From Cellvibrio sp. (lineage in GTDB: Bacteria; Pseudomonadota; Gammaproteobacteria; Pseudomonadales; Cellvibrionaceae), in the NCBI GenBank assembly GCA_003524365.1, contig DQHS01000209.1:1947-12714 (forward strand): a DNA stretch of 10,768 bases, in the 5' to 3' direction. The translations under genes were made by a program, and so were the position numbers. The notes beneath the pieces are model-generated. The model made no database searches. It was not told the origin of the DNA and saw only the letters and a program-made list of their open reading frames with translations. Below are positions 1-6,915 of the stretch, in pieces. How positions within the stretch are numbered: position 1 is the first letter of the stretch; each line of letters starts with the position of its first letter.

Positions 1-2137
1 GATTTTTGCCGCTGGTACTTTCAAGATAAGCAAATTGCGCCTCACCATCGTGCGCGAGCCATTGGGTTGGCATACGGCCACTGCCGCTGACATCGCCGAG
101 GAAGTCATTACCTGCATCAAAAATATATTGCATGTCTGCTGGAATAACAGGTGAGTCGGGATAACCACAATAGGTACAGTGAATACCCACACCTTCGTTA
201 TCCCAGCGATCCAGCGCTTTGCTTTCAGTAGAGAGCATGGTGCCGAATTTAATTTTCACCAAACCGGAATCGCCGCCTTCATCCCAAGTGCCATCCATTT
301 TAAATTGGTTGACTTCATCATCCACCGCCCAGCCGCGACGCAACATAACGTGTGCGCGGCTGTTATCTTTGTCGAGTAAATCACCTACACCGGCAGGTGC
401 AACATAATTGGGCGCACTTGGATCGCGATAGGCAGTGCCGTCTAATTCTTGTTGGCCCGAGAAAATACTTGCATCAGCTGTTTCAAATTCGCTGGCATAA
501 GGAAGGATATTATCGTCGACCTGAAAGCGCACGCGGTTGGCATAACCGATTAGGGAGAGTTGATCGCCGCCGCCATTGTTAGCGTCGCGTTTAGCTGTTG
601 ACGTGGTGATATCAAAATTCAAGTTCAATTTGTCGTTCACTTGCCAATCAGCATTAATGCCGAAGAGTGAATTGGATGTGAGGCGATCAAATTTTTTCGC
701 GTGCATATCCGTTGCTAAACCGACTTCCTGGCGCAAATCAATGACAGTGCCGTTTTCATCGGTAACCGCATCGGTGATATTGGGTGCAGTAAACCAATGT
801 CCGTATGAAAGTGCGTTGGTTTCCACATCAAAATCAGAATAGATGGCGTCGGTGGTAATGGTTAAGTCATCAGTAGCTGCAAATTGCAGTACGAGCGATG
901 CGTTAGTGCGGGTGCGCTCTTCGAAGGTGACTTTGTGATCGTAATTGCGTGGTGAGAAAATCGTAGTGCCTGCAGGTACACCCGCGCCGCCATTTAATTC
1001 TGAAGTGGGTATGCCGACATTTTCCAACCATCCATCCATTTGCGCTTGATTTAAACGCGTGTCGCGCTCTTGGTGTGATACAGCCAAAAGTGCACCGAAT
1101 TTTCCATCATTAAATACATTGCTGATCAAACCGGAAATTTGCGGTGTGGTTTCTTCGCTGTTTTCTTCCATGGCAGCTTTTACACTGCCTGCGACTTTAA
1201 AATCGCCGATTGCAAATGGGCGCGCGGTTTTTACGTTGACGGTTGAGCCAACGCCACCGGATTGCATAGTTGCGGATGAGGTTTTATACACTTCCAAACC
1301 GCTGACCAATTCCGATGCAACTGTATCAAAACTAAATGCGCGCGATAAATTTTCGGTCGCCATTTGGCGGCCATTAATTAATACGGTATTAAATTCCGGG
1401 CCAAAACCGCGCACGGTAATTAATTGGCCTTCACCGCCGGAGCGGTCGATAGATACACCAGTAATGCGCTGTAAGGATTCAGCGAGGTTGGTATCGGGAA
1501 ATTTACCTATATCTTCGGATGAGATGGCATCAACTACACCGCCTGCCGTGCGTTTCACATCCATTGACCGCTGCAAACTGCCGCGAATACCGGTCACCAT
1601 TAATTCTTCGACTTGTTCTGTTGCGCCTGATGGAAGTGGTGCGTCTTGTGCGATTGCCTGGGTGCCAGCAACTGACGTTAATAAGCCAATAATAGCGCTG
1701 AGTTTATTTTTATTGTGCATTGAATCCAACTCCTCGTGAGACTGATTGGTCGTAATGGTCAGCAGACCCTTCTCGTCAATCTTCACACTGAGTTTAGTAT
1801 TCGCCACCAACAGCTTTGCAGCGTCTTCGATGGAATAGCGACCGGCCAATTTGTTGGTGATTATTTTCGCCGCATCATCAAACGGAAATATCAACGTAAT
1901 ATCGGCCTGCTCGGCAAACTCAGTGAGCGAAAGATCTGCCCGTTGCTGAGGAATGTCGAACTGGATAATTTTAGCGAGAGAATTGTTTTCCGCCCACGCA
2001 GGCATAGGAACACCTACCGCAAGGGCAAAAACCAGTAACCGAAAAATTGCCTGCTCGTTCACCTCAGCCGCGAGCGTCTTGCTCGCGTGCTTAATAGACG
2101 ATGGGCAAATTTTTTTCCGCCATATCAATGAGGACAT
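1..2137 (-). CDS. STN-domain TonB-dependent receptor (transducer type), 3' end cut by window
   Basis: Outer-membrane TonB-dependent receptor, about 712 residues visible; the C-terminal beta-barrel part lies beyond the left edge. The frame is open from the edge to ATG 2137, with the next in-frame upstream stop near 2255. Order: signal peptide ending PAWA (about residues 1-49); STN domain (about 53-127, containing FDIPQQRADLSLTEFAEQAD); linker with a second signal-peptide-like segment starting at Met140; TonB box near EELMVTG (178-184); plug with GKFPDTNLAESLQRITGVSI and RGFGPEFNTVLINGRQM; then barrel strands. The plug motifs are those of the Xanthomonas/Caulobacter-type family, often linked to carbohydrate uptake. 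STN is the periplasmic domain that contacts FecR-type anti-sigma factors, matching the two genes upstream. The ATG at 2137 has no clear Shine-Dalgarno, and in-frame GTG codons lie just upstream, so the exact start is open. A conventional caller could pick ATG 1720, which would lose the STN domain. The substrate is not visible; an alpha-glucan is inferred from the neighbouring GH13 gene. Confidence 0.9.
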   Translation of the reverse strand, partial: MSSLIWRKKICPSSIKHASKTLAAEVNEQAIFRLLVFALAVGVPMPAWAENNSLAKIIQFDIPQQRADLSLTEFAEQADITLIFPFDDAAKIITNKLAGRYSIEDAAKLLVANTKLSVKIDEKGLLTITTNQSHEELDSMHNKNKLSAIIGLLTSVAGTQAIAQDAPLPSGATEQVEELMVTGIRGSLQRSMDVKRTAGGVVDAISSEDIGKFPDTNLAESLQRITGVSIDRSGGEGQLITVRGFGPEFNTVLINGRQMATENLSRAFSFDTVASELVSGLEVYKTSSATMQSGGVGSTVNVKTARPFAIGDFKVAGSVKAAMEENSEETTPQISGLISNVFNDGKFGALLAVSHQERDTRLNQAQMDGWLENVGIPTSELNGGAGVPAGTTIFSPRNYDHKVTFEERTRTNASLVLQFAATDDLTITTDAIYSDFDVETNALSYGHWFTAPNITDAVTDENGTVIDLRQEVGLATDMHAKKFDRLTSNSLFGINADWQVNDKLNLNFDITTSTAKRDANNGGGDQLSLIGYANRVRFQVDDNILPYASEFETADASIFSGQQELDGTAYRDPSAPNYVAPAGVGDLLDKDNSRAHVMLRRGWAVDDEVNQFKMDGTWDEGGDSGLVKIKFGTMLSTESKALDRWDNEGVGIHCTYCGYPDSPVIPADMQYIFDAGNDFLGDVSGSGRMPTQWLAHDGEAQFAYLESTSGKN
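1718..1735 (-). promoter_or_regulatory. Internal Shine-Dalgarno and start codon inside the receptor gene
   Basis: On the minus strand GAGGAG (1735 to 1730) lies 9 bases before an in-frame ATG (1720). What follows reads as a complete signal peptide: basic start HNKNK, hydrophobic core SAIIGLLTSVAG, and an AIA cleavage site before QDAP. Initiation here would give a receptor without STN. It is the best-looking ribosome binding site in this gene. Whether it is used is not visible. Confidence 0.55.
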
Positions 2138-2241
2138 TTGCACTGTGAACACATTATTGTGATTTTGTTGTCGCTTTATAGTTGTTATTTGAACCCTGCG
2201 CCGCACAATATGGCCGGACTCTTTTTTCGTAGTGGTGATGT

Positions 2242-2273
2242 TTGACGCTAGAGCTTAAAGGCTTGTGCGTCAA
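2242..2273. repeat. Inverted repeat with TTGACGC/GCGTCAA arms
   Basis: Perfect 7-base arms (2242-2248 and 2267-2273) are separated by 18 bases, about 105 bases upstream of the receptor start. The layout would suit a dimeric regulator binding successive faces of the helix. On either strand one arm resembles a sigma-70 -35 box, but no good -10 follows. Function is unknown. Confidence 0.4.
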
Positions 2274-2305
2274 GGAACAAGCGTTGGTGCACTAAACCCG
2301 GATAT

Positions 2306-2318
2306 AGTCTGGCAGACT
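2306..2318. repeat. Short palindrome AGTCTGGCAGACT
   Basis: A 13-base palindrome with 6-base arms around one central base, in the gap before the receptor gene. On the plus strand a run of T follows it, but no plus-strand gene needs a terminator here, so an operator-like role is more likely than termination. The minus strand reads it directly after a run of A. Confidence 0.35.
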
Positions 2319-2387
2319 TTTTTGGTGGGAGAGGGAATATATTTTTGCGATAAACGCTGTAAATCAGAAGATTTCTCAATAGCTGTG

Positions 2388-2415
2388 CACTCACTGCAAA
2401 AAACTGCAGTGAGTG
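2388..2415. repeat. Strong hairpin downstream of the anti-sigma gene
   Basis: Perfect 11-base arms (CACTCACTGCA at 2388-2398, TGCAGTGAGTG at 2405-2415) with a 6-base loop lie about 58 bases after the anti-sigma stop codon. In the minus-strand transcript no U-run follows, so it is not a classical Rho-independent terminator. It could protect the 3' end of the sigma/anti-sigma message, cause partial termination before the receptor gene, or act as a leader structure. Confidence 0.5.
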
Positions 2416-2473
2416 TTCCCACAAAGAGGTGTTAGACGTCAGTAGCGTCTCTGAATAGAGATTGTTGTTGCGC

Positions 2474-3529
2474 TTATTTGGCACTTAAGCGAATTCTATT
2501 GTTGCCAATGCGCTGGTTGTGAATATTAAAATTTTGCTCCAGTGCTGCAAGTAAGCCATCCACATCGCCGGCTTTAAATAATCCGGCGATTCGCTCCTGT
2601 TTAATGCTTTCGTCGATTACTTCAAATTGCACTGATGTGTAGCGATTAATTTCCACCAAAGCGTCTTCCAATGTTTCGCCGCGAAATACCAGATTGCCTT
2701 GGCGCCAACTCAGTTGCGCGGTAATCTCATTAGCGTCCGCTTTGGCGATAGTTTCCTGCTGCGCACCAAGCACCACTTTCTCCCCTTTTGCGACTGCCAT
2801 AGATGTGGCGGGCAAACGTTCAGCAACGATTTTTTCAATCGTCTGCTGAAATTTTTGTTTGGCAACTAACACTTTGCCGTCGGTGACCAGTAGTGCAACT
2901 TCGTTGTCATTGCGAATGCGCACATTAAATGCAGTGCCTACTGCCTGCACAACTTTATTGCCAGCTACCACACTCAGCGGACGAGTTTTATCGTGTGCTA
3001 CTTCAATATTTAATTCGCCGCGCTCCAATAAAAATAAGCGATGGTCTTCACTGTATTTAACAACGACACGGCTGTTGGTGTTTAACACCAGTAGTGAGCC
3101 ATCCGGTAAATTCACATTGGAGTGTTCGCCCACGGCAGTTTCATAAACACCGTCTACTACGGCTTGGTCGCTGTGCAGCCACGCTAGTAGTGAAGCTGAT
3201 TGCGGTGTGGAAAAACTCCAGCCAAATACCAGCGCAACCAACACCAGCGATGCGGCAATCGCGCCGTAAAAGCGCGGTTTTTGTGCGCGTGGTGATGCTG
3301 ATGCTTGCTGTGGCGCTTGAAATAAATCGGCGAGACGCGCGAGGCTGTCCATCTTGTCCCACAACTCCGCCATCTCAAATAATACAGTGCGATGCTGTTC
3401 GCTCGCGGCGAGCCAGTGGCTTAATTCATGCTGCTCTTGCGCGGTTAATTCGCGATCCATGCGCGCAATCCACAGGCTTGCCTGATCGTAAATCTGTTCG
3501 CGGTTGGGGAAATCAATAATGTTACTCAT
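2474..3529 (-). CDS. FecR-family anti-sigma factor / periplasmic sensor
   Basis: Inner-membrane regulator of 351 residues that relays the receptor signal to the ECF sigma factor. The N-terminal cytoplasmic domain (about 10-70) carries the family tryptophan pattern (ASLWIARMDRELTAQEQHELSHWL) that contacts the sigma factor. A single membrane segment lies at about 87-106 (YGAIAASLVLVALVFGW). The periplasmic FecR domain follows at about 128-224 (with LPDGSLLVLNTNS, LERGELNIEV and AVGTAFNVR). A C-terminal STN-like/DUF4974 module (about 278-350, with LVFRGETLEDALVEINRYT) probably meets the receptor's STN domain. Length is usual for the family. The start overlaps the sigma stop as ATGA, and GGAG lies 6 bases before the ATG inside the sigma gene, so translation is coupled. 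It may be a pure anti-sigma factor or may also be required for sigma activity; sequence does not decide. Confidence 0.93.
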   Translation of the reverse strand: MSNIIDFPNREQIYDQASLWIARMDRELTAQEQHELSHWLAASEQHRTVLFEMAELWDKMDSLARLADLFQAPQQASASPRAQKPRFYGAIAASLVLVALVFGWSFSTPQSASLLAWLHSDQAVVDGVYETAVGEHSNVNLPDGSLLVLNTNSRVVVKYSEDHRLFLLERGELNIEVAHDKTRPLSVVAGNKVVQAVGTAFNVRIRNDNEVALLVTDGKVLVAKQKFQQTIEKIVAERLPATSMAVAKGEKVVLGAQQETIAKADANEITAQLSWRQGNLVFRGETLEDALVEINRYTSVQFEVIDESIKQERIAGLFKAGDVDGLLAALEQNFNIHNQRIGNNRIRLSAK

Positions 3530-4197
3530 GATTTGCTCCGCTCATGTGCGCCCGGATTTTTAGCGAGTGATGAACATGTCTGGCGCGGGCCAGTGCCTTG
3601 CTTCAACTCGGCCATAAATTGCGCGCAGCGTTTAATGCCGGTAGCGATATGCTTTTCCACAGTGTTCTCACTGATATCAAGGTTAAGGGCAATTTCTTTT
3701 TGCGAGTAACCGTAGACTTTCTTTAATACAAACGCTTTGCGACACTGCAGCGGCAATTGCCGCACCGCTTCGCAAAAAAAGCCAAACTCCTGATTGGCCG
3801 CAACGCGATCAAAGGTTTCATCGGCGCGGGTGGTGAATCCCACCAGCTCCAAATCCAAATCATCATCCAAACTCACACTTAATCGCGTTTCAGCGCGCTT
3901 GAGGTGATCCAGTGCCAGATTCTGCGCTGTGCGCAACATAAACGAGCGCGGGAACTGGATCTGCTCCGGCGTCTCCACCTGACATACGCGCACATAGGTT
4001 TCCTGCACTATGTCTTCCACTTCCTTGGGCGGCACCAGGCGCGATACCGCACGCGCAAGGGTACTGCGCAAGGCCACAAACAGGTTGGCGATATTGTCCT
4101 GCTGTGGGTTGTCGGCCAATGGTTTGGTAGTAGGTAAGTCGTTATTCGATTTGTTGTTATAAGTCATGGGCTTCAGCCACCAAGGTGATTTCCTCAT
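3526..4197 (-). CDS. FecI-type ECF RNA polymerase sigma factor
   Basis: Sigma factor of the iron-starvation/FecI group, 223 residues, expected to transcribe the receptor gene and possibly its own operon. Region 2 spans about 37-105 (PPKEVEDIVQETYVRVCQ, then FPRSFMLRTAQNLALDHLKR). Region 4 spans about 143-195 (LPLQCRKAFVLKKVYGYSQK then IALNLDISENTVEKHIATG, the helix-turn-helix for the -35 element). A 25-residue basic tail follows region 4 and its DNA also carries the ribosome site of the anti-sigma gene. Two starts are possible, ATG 4197 and ATG 4167 (residue 11); neither has a strong Shine-Dalgarno, and the first ten residues lie outside the family domain. No Fur box was recognised upstream. 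It is the first gene of a sigma/anti-sigma pair divergent from the GH13 gene. Confidence 0.94.
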   Translation of the reverse strand: MRKSPWWLKPMTYNNKSNNDLPTTKPLADNPQQDNIANLFVALRSTLARAVSRLVPPKEVEDIVQETYVRVCQVETPEQIQFPRSFMLRTAQNLALDHLKRAETRLSVSLDDDLDLELVGFTTRADETFDRVAANQEFGFFCEAVRQLPLQCRKAFVLKKVYGYSQKEIALNLDISENTVEKHIATGIKRCAQFMAELKQGTGPRQTCSSLAKNPGAHERSKS

Positions 4198-4222
4198 AGT
4201 CCATGACGATGCAGGATGAATA

Positions 4223-4250
4223 TTCCGCCATAGTAGCGGAAAAGTTTTTT
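4223..4250. repeat. Hairpin plus T-run in the divergent intergenic region
   Basis: TTCCGC (4223-4228) and GCGGAA (4236-4241) pair perfectly around a 7-base loop, and a run of six T (4245-4250) follows on the plus strand. It has the look of a small terminator or attenuator, but no plus-strand gene lies to its left except antisense to the sigma gene. It starts 26 bases upstream of the sigma start codon and could instead be a regulator site or sigma leader hairpin. Confidence 0.35.
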
Positions 4251-4375
4251 GCTCAATGGATTATCGGGTTATCAAAAGAATGTCGTTTGAGCCAAAACAG
4301 CATAGCCAGAGCGGTTCTACTGCTAGCTGATTGTTAAAACGCAGTGGTAGAGTCGAGCGTAGCTGGTTCGTTCTT

Positions 4376-4391
4376 TTGAGGAGTCCCTCAA
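4376..4391. repeat. Inverted repeat upstream of the GH13 gene, possible operator
   Basis: TTGAGG (4376-4381) and CCTCAA (4386-4391) form perfect 6-base arms around AGTC, 50 bases before the GH13 start codon. Position and symmetry suit a repressor site in the leader or promoter of a sugar gene. It lacks the central CG common in LacI-family operators, so the regulator family is unknown. Confidence 0.3.
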
Positions 4392-4425
4392 GCATAGAGT
4401 AGTAATCGGAATACGGCCGCTGCCG

Positions 4426-4431
4426 AAGGAG
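4426..4431 (+). promoter_or_regulatory. Ribosome binding site of the GH13 gene
   Basis: AAGGAG lies 10 bases before ATG 4442. It supports that start over any later in-frame Met, and the protein shows no signal peptide from it. Confidence 0.7.
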
Positions 4432-4441
4432 ATTTCCCGCT

Positions 4442-6367
4442 ATGTCATTCACTCAAACTATCCTCAATGCGCCGCGCCCTGCGGCCATTCGCACCGTAAA
4501 GCTACCGCGCCGCGTTAATTATTTTCCCTCCCCGGCGGATTGGCGCAACGAAACTCTTTATTTCCTGTTGGTTGATCGTTTTAGCGATGGCCTTGAAGCC
4601 CAGCGGTCATTGCTCGACCGGACGAATCTCGCCGCTGCTCGTCCCGCCAATTGGCGTTGGGATTTGTGGTCGGAATCCGGTGGCGAGCGCTGGCAAGGTG
4701 GCAACCTTGGTGGAGTTGCTTCCAAATTGGATTATTTAAAAAATCTCGGTGTTACCACTATTTGGTTGAGTCCGGTGTTTAAGCAGCGCGGGCATCTCAA
4801 TTCATTTCACGGTTACGGCATTCAGGATTTTCTGGATGTGGATCCACATTTTGGTGATCGCAAAACTCTGGTCGATTTGGTCGCGCTCGCGCACAGCAAC
4901 GGCATGCGCATTATTCTCGATATTATTTTTAATCACTCGGGCGAAAACTGGACTTATCCGGCGCATTTACCTGGTGGTAAATTCCAGCCGCATTACACCA
5001 GTGGTCATCATCCTTTCGGCGCTTGGCGCGGTGCGCAGGGTGAAGATGTAGCGGCGATCGCGAGCGACGAGCAGGGCGTATGGCCGATTGAATTGCAAGA
5101 CCCGGAAAAGTATACGCGCGCCGGTGCCGGTAATTTAGGGGCAGGTAGTATTGACGACCCCAATGCAGAACATAAACGTACCGATTTTATTACCCTAAAA
5201 GATTTCAATCTCGATCATCCGCACTTGATGAATGAACTCGCCGCCTGTTTTAAATACTGGATCGCGCTCTGCGATTGTGATGGTTTTCGTATCGATACCC
5301 TCAAGCATGTCTCTTATGAACAAGCGCGCAATTTTTGCGGCACTATTAAAGAGTTCGCTGCGAACCTTGGCAAGAGTAATTTTTTTTTAGTGGGTGAAGT
5401 TGCCGGTGGCGATTTTGAACAGGATCGCTATTTAAATGTGCTCAGTCGCAATTTAAATGCGGCTTTGGATATTGGCGGTATGCGCATCACGCTCAATCAG
5501 GTTGCCAAAGGTTTGCAACATCCCGCTGATTATTTTGCCGGTTTTGATCCGGGCAATGCAGTTATGGGATCGCATCGTGCAGTGGGCGAAAAACACGTGT
5601 CCATTCTCGATGACCACGATCACGTGTTCGGCAAAAAAATTCGTTTCTCGGCTGAGGCTGCATCGCCTAATCAAGTTGCAGCGGCGGTGGGCATACAATT
5701 ATTTACCTTGGGAATTCCCTGTATTTATTACGGCACTGAGCAGAGTTTGGGTGGGCCGGAACTGGCCGAGCGAATCTGGCTTGAGGGTTTTGGCTCAAAT
5801 GACCGTTACCTGCGTGAAACATTATTTGGTGCGGAACATCCGCATAAAGATGGACTCGCCGGTTTGGATTCTGCGCCTAACCCCCGCGATGAAAATCTGC
5901 CGGGTTTTGGTCCCTTTGGCACTGTAGGTCATCACTGCTTTGATCCGGCCAGCAGCGCCTATCTGCGAATACAAACCATGGCGCAGGCGCGCGCACAATT
6001 TCCAGCGTTGCGCGTCGGTCGCCAATATCTGCGCCCGATTGCGTTTATGGGTAATCCATTTGCTGTTTATGGCAATGGTGAAATTATTGCGTGGTCGCGC
6101 ATTCTCGATGACGAAGAATTTTTAATTGTGCTCAATCCGAACGGCACACAATGGCGCGGTGCGGATATTTTAATTGATGCTGAGTTAAATCCGCTGGGTA
6201 GCGCGATGACCGTGGTAGTGAATACAGCGCAGGCCGCCGATGTTAATCATCTACATGATGTGGTAGGCAGCAGAAAACACGTAAAACGGCTTGCGTCGGG
6301 TATTCACTGTGTGGAAATTCGCGATCTGGCTCCAGCGGAAATTCTTGTGCTGGTGAATCGAGTGTAA
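4442..6367 (+). CDS. GH13 alpha-amylase-family enzyme, cytoplasmic
   Basis: Glycoside hydrolase family 13 protein of 641 residues acting on alpha-glucosidic bonds by hydrolysis or glucosyl transfer. The catalytic barrel starts near 36 (NETLYFLLVDRFSDG), followed by LDYLKNLGVTTIWLSPVF at 96-113. Region I is DIIFNH (160-165). Region II is GFRIDTLKH (281-289), with nucleophile Asp285. Region III is GEV, with acid/base Glu319. Region IV is DDHDH (390-394), with transition-state Asp393; region IV reads DHD where most GH13 members have NHD. A region V-like LKDFNLDHP lies at 252-260. Residues from about 545 fit the C-terminal beta domain. All three catalytic acids are present, so it should be active. 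There is no signal peptide, so it should act on oligosaccharides already imported. The product (cyclomaltodextrinase, amylase, glucosyltransferase) cannot be told by eye. It is divergent from the signalling cassette, which may supply its substrate. Confidence 0.9.
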   Translation: MSFTQTILNAPRPAAIRTVKLPRRVNYFPSPADWRNETLYFLLVDRFSDGLEAQRSLLDRTNLAAARPANWRWDLWSESGGERWQGGNLGGVASKLDYLKNLGVTTIWLSPVFKQRGHLNSFHGYGIQDFLDVDPHFGDRKTLVDLVALAHSNGMRIILDIIFNHSGENWTYPAHLPGGKFQPHYTSGHHPFGAWRGAQGEDVAAIASDEQGVWPIELQDPEKYTRAGAGNLGAGSIDDPNAEHKRTDFITLKDFNLDHPHLMNELAACFKYWIALCDCDGFRIDTLKHVSYEQARNFCGTIKEFAANLGKSNFFLVGEVAGGDFEQDRYLNVLSRNLNAALDIGGMRITLNQVAKGLQHPADYFAGFDPGNAVMGSHRAVGEKHVSILDDHDHVFGKKIRFSAEAASPNQVAAAVGIQLFTLGIPCIYYGTEQSLGGPELAERIWLEGFGSNDRYLRETLFGAEHPHKDGLAGLDSAPNPRDENLPGFGPFGTVGHHCFDPASSAYLRIQTMAQARAQFPALRVGRQYLRPIAFMGNPFAVYGNGEIIAWSRILDDEEFLIVLNPNGTQWRGADILIDAELNPLGSAMTVVVNTAQAADVNHLHDVVGSRKHVKRLASGIHCVEIRDLAPAEILVLVNRV

Positions 6368-6399
6368 TGTAGATTTAATGGTTGGTTTAAATAGTTGAA

Positions 6400-6906
6400 T
6401 TAAACAAACGAAAAACCGGTCGGATATTGATGGTAACCATCAAAGTCGCCTTTGCTAAGCGGGACGCCTGCGTGGCGAGCAATGCTATAAACCATGGACA
6501 GATGAAAGAAGAAGTTGGGCAAGGCATAATAATTGATGTATTCATCTGCGGTTAAATCCAATTCGTTAAAACCTGCCTTATCCTGAATTTTTTCAAGCGG
6601 CTGAGTAAATTCAGCTGCAGGTATCGCCTGCAAATAAGCGATGGTTTCATCCAGTTGCTGCTGTAGGCCCGCGTAGGTTTCATCGGTGTTGTCAAAATTA
6701 ATTCGTGCGCGTTTTACTAGCGGGCAACAAGTTCGCAGTGCAAAGTTGGCCGTCGTGCGTATTTGCGCGAGCAGCGGCAGCATATCACTATGTAAACTTG
6801 TATAAAGCAGAGCGGGATTTTGTTGCTGATGGATTGCAATTTTTTCCACTATCACTTTGAGTTGGTGTAGGTAGTGAATAAATATTCCTGTTGGATTTTG
6901 CTGCAT
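6400..6906 (-). CDS. DUF1993 family protein
   Basis: Protein of 168 residues, the usual length for DUF1993, a family of small helical proteins of unknown function. Family features visible are an N-terminal helix with IFIHYLHQLKVIVEK (8-22), DMLPLLAQIRTTANFA (41-56), the FDNTDETYAGLQQQLDETIA segment (71-90), and the most conserved block ALPNFFFHLSMVYSIARHAG (128-147) followed by GDFDG. It has no signal peptide or membrane segment, so it should be cytoplasmic. It is last in the unit with the amidohydrolase and transglutaminase genes, 9 bases after the amidohydrolase stop, so it is probably co-transcribed. It converges on the GH13 gene with a 32-base gap and no visible terminator. No function should be assumed. 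Confidence 0.85.
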   Translation of the reverse strand: MQQNPTGIFIHYLHQLKVIVEKIAIHQQQNPALLYTSLHSDMLPLLAQIRTTANFALRTCCPLVKRARINFDNTDETYAGLQQQLDETIAYLQAIPAAEFTQPLEKIQDKAGFNELDLTADEYINYYALPNFFFHLSMVYSIARHAGVPLSKGDFDGYHQYPTGFSFV

Positions 6907-6915
6907 AAAACAGTC

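Larger units (their letters stand above)
2138..2473. other. Intergenic region between anti-sigma gene and receptor gene, probable receptor promoter region
   Basis: These 336 bases hold no convincing gene. They carry three inverted repeats (described separately) and AT-rich stretches. The receptor promoter should lie here, since FecI-type sigma factors usually drive transcription from just before the transducer gene. I searched for the known FecI-type promoter elements (a GGAAAT-like -35 and a GTCT or TC-containing -10, about 17 bases apart) and found no pair with convincing spacing. The leader is long for a simple promoter, so it may also carry post-transcriptional control. Confidence 0.5.

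Noticed and set aside
1059..1739. 226-codon plus-strand open frame
   Set aside because: It is antisense to the receptor gene, whose minus-strand frame shows clear STN, TonB-box and plug motifs.
2388..2415. Calling this hairpin a Rho-independent terminator of the sigma/anti-sigma operon
   Set aside because: The transcribed strand continues CACAGC after the stem with no U-run, so it is listed as a repeat only.
2138..2473. A FecI-type ECF promoter for the receptor
   Set aside because: GAAAT-like and GTCT-like strings exist but none pair at about 17 bases; a specific call would be guesswork.
2248..2484. 78-codon minus-strand open frame in the gap after the anti-sigma gene
   Set aside because: It starts inside the anti-sigma gene, spans the hairpin and palindrome, shows no domain or signal peptide, and has no Shine-Dalgarno that looks specific to it.
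5457..5927. 156-codon plus-strand frame inside the GH13 gene
   Set aside because: Different frame of a gene with all GH13 catalytic motifs; its translation shows no family pattern.
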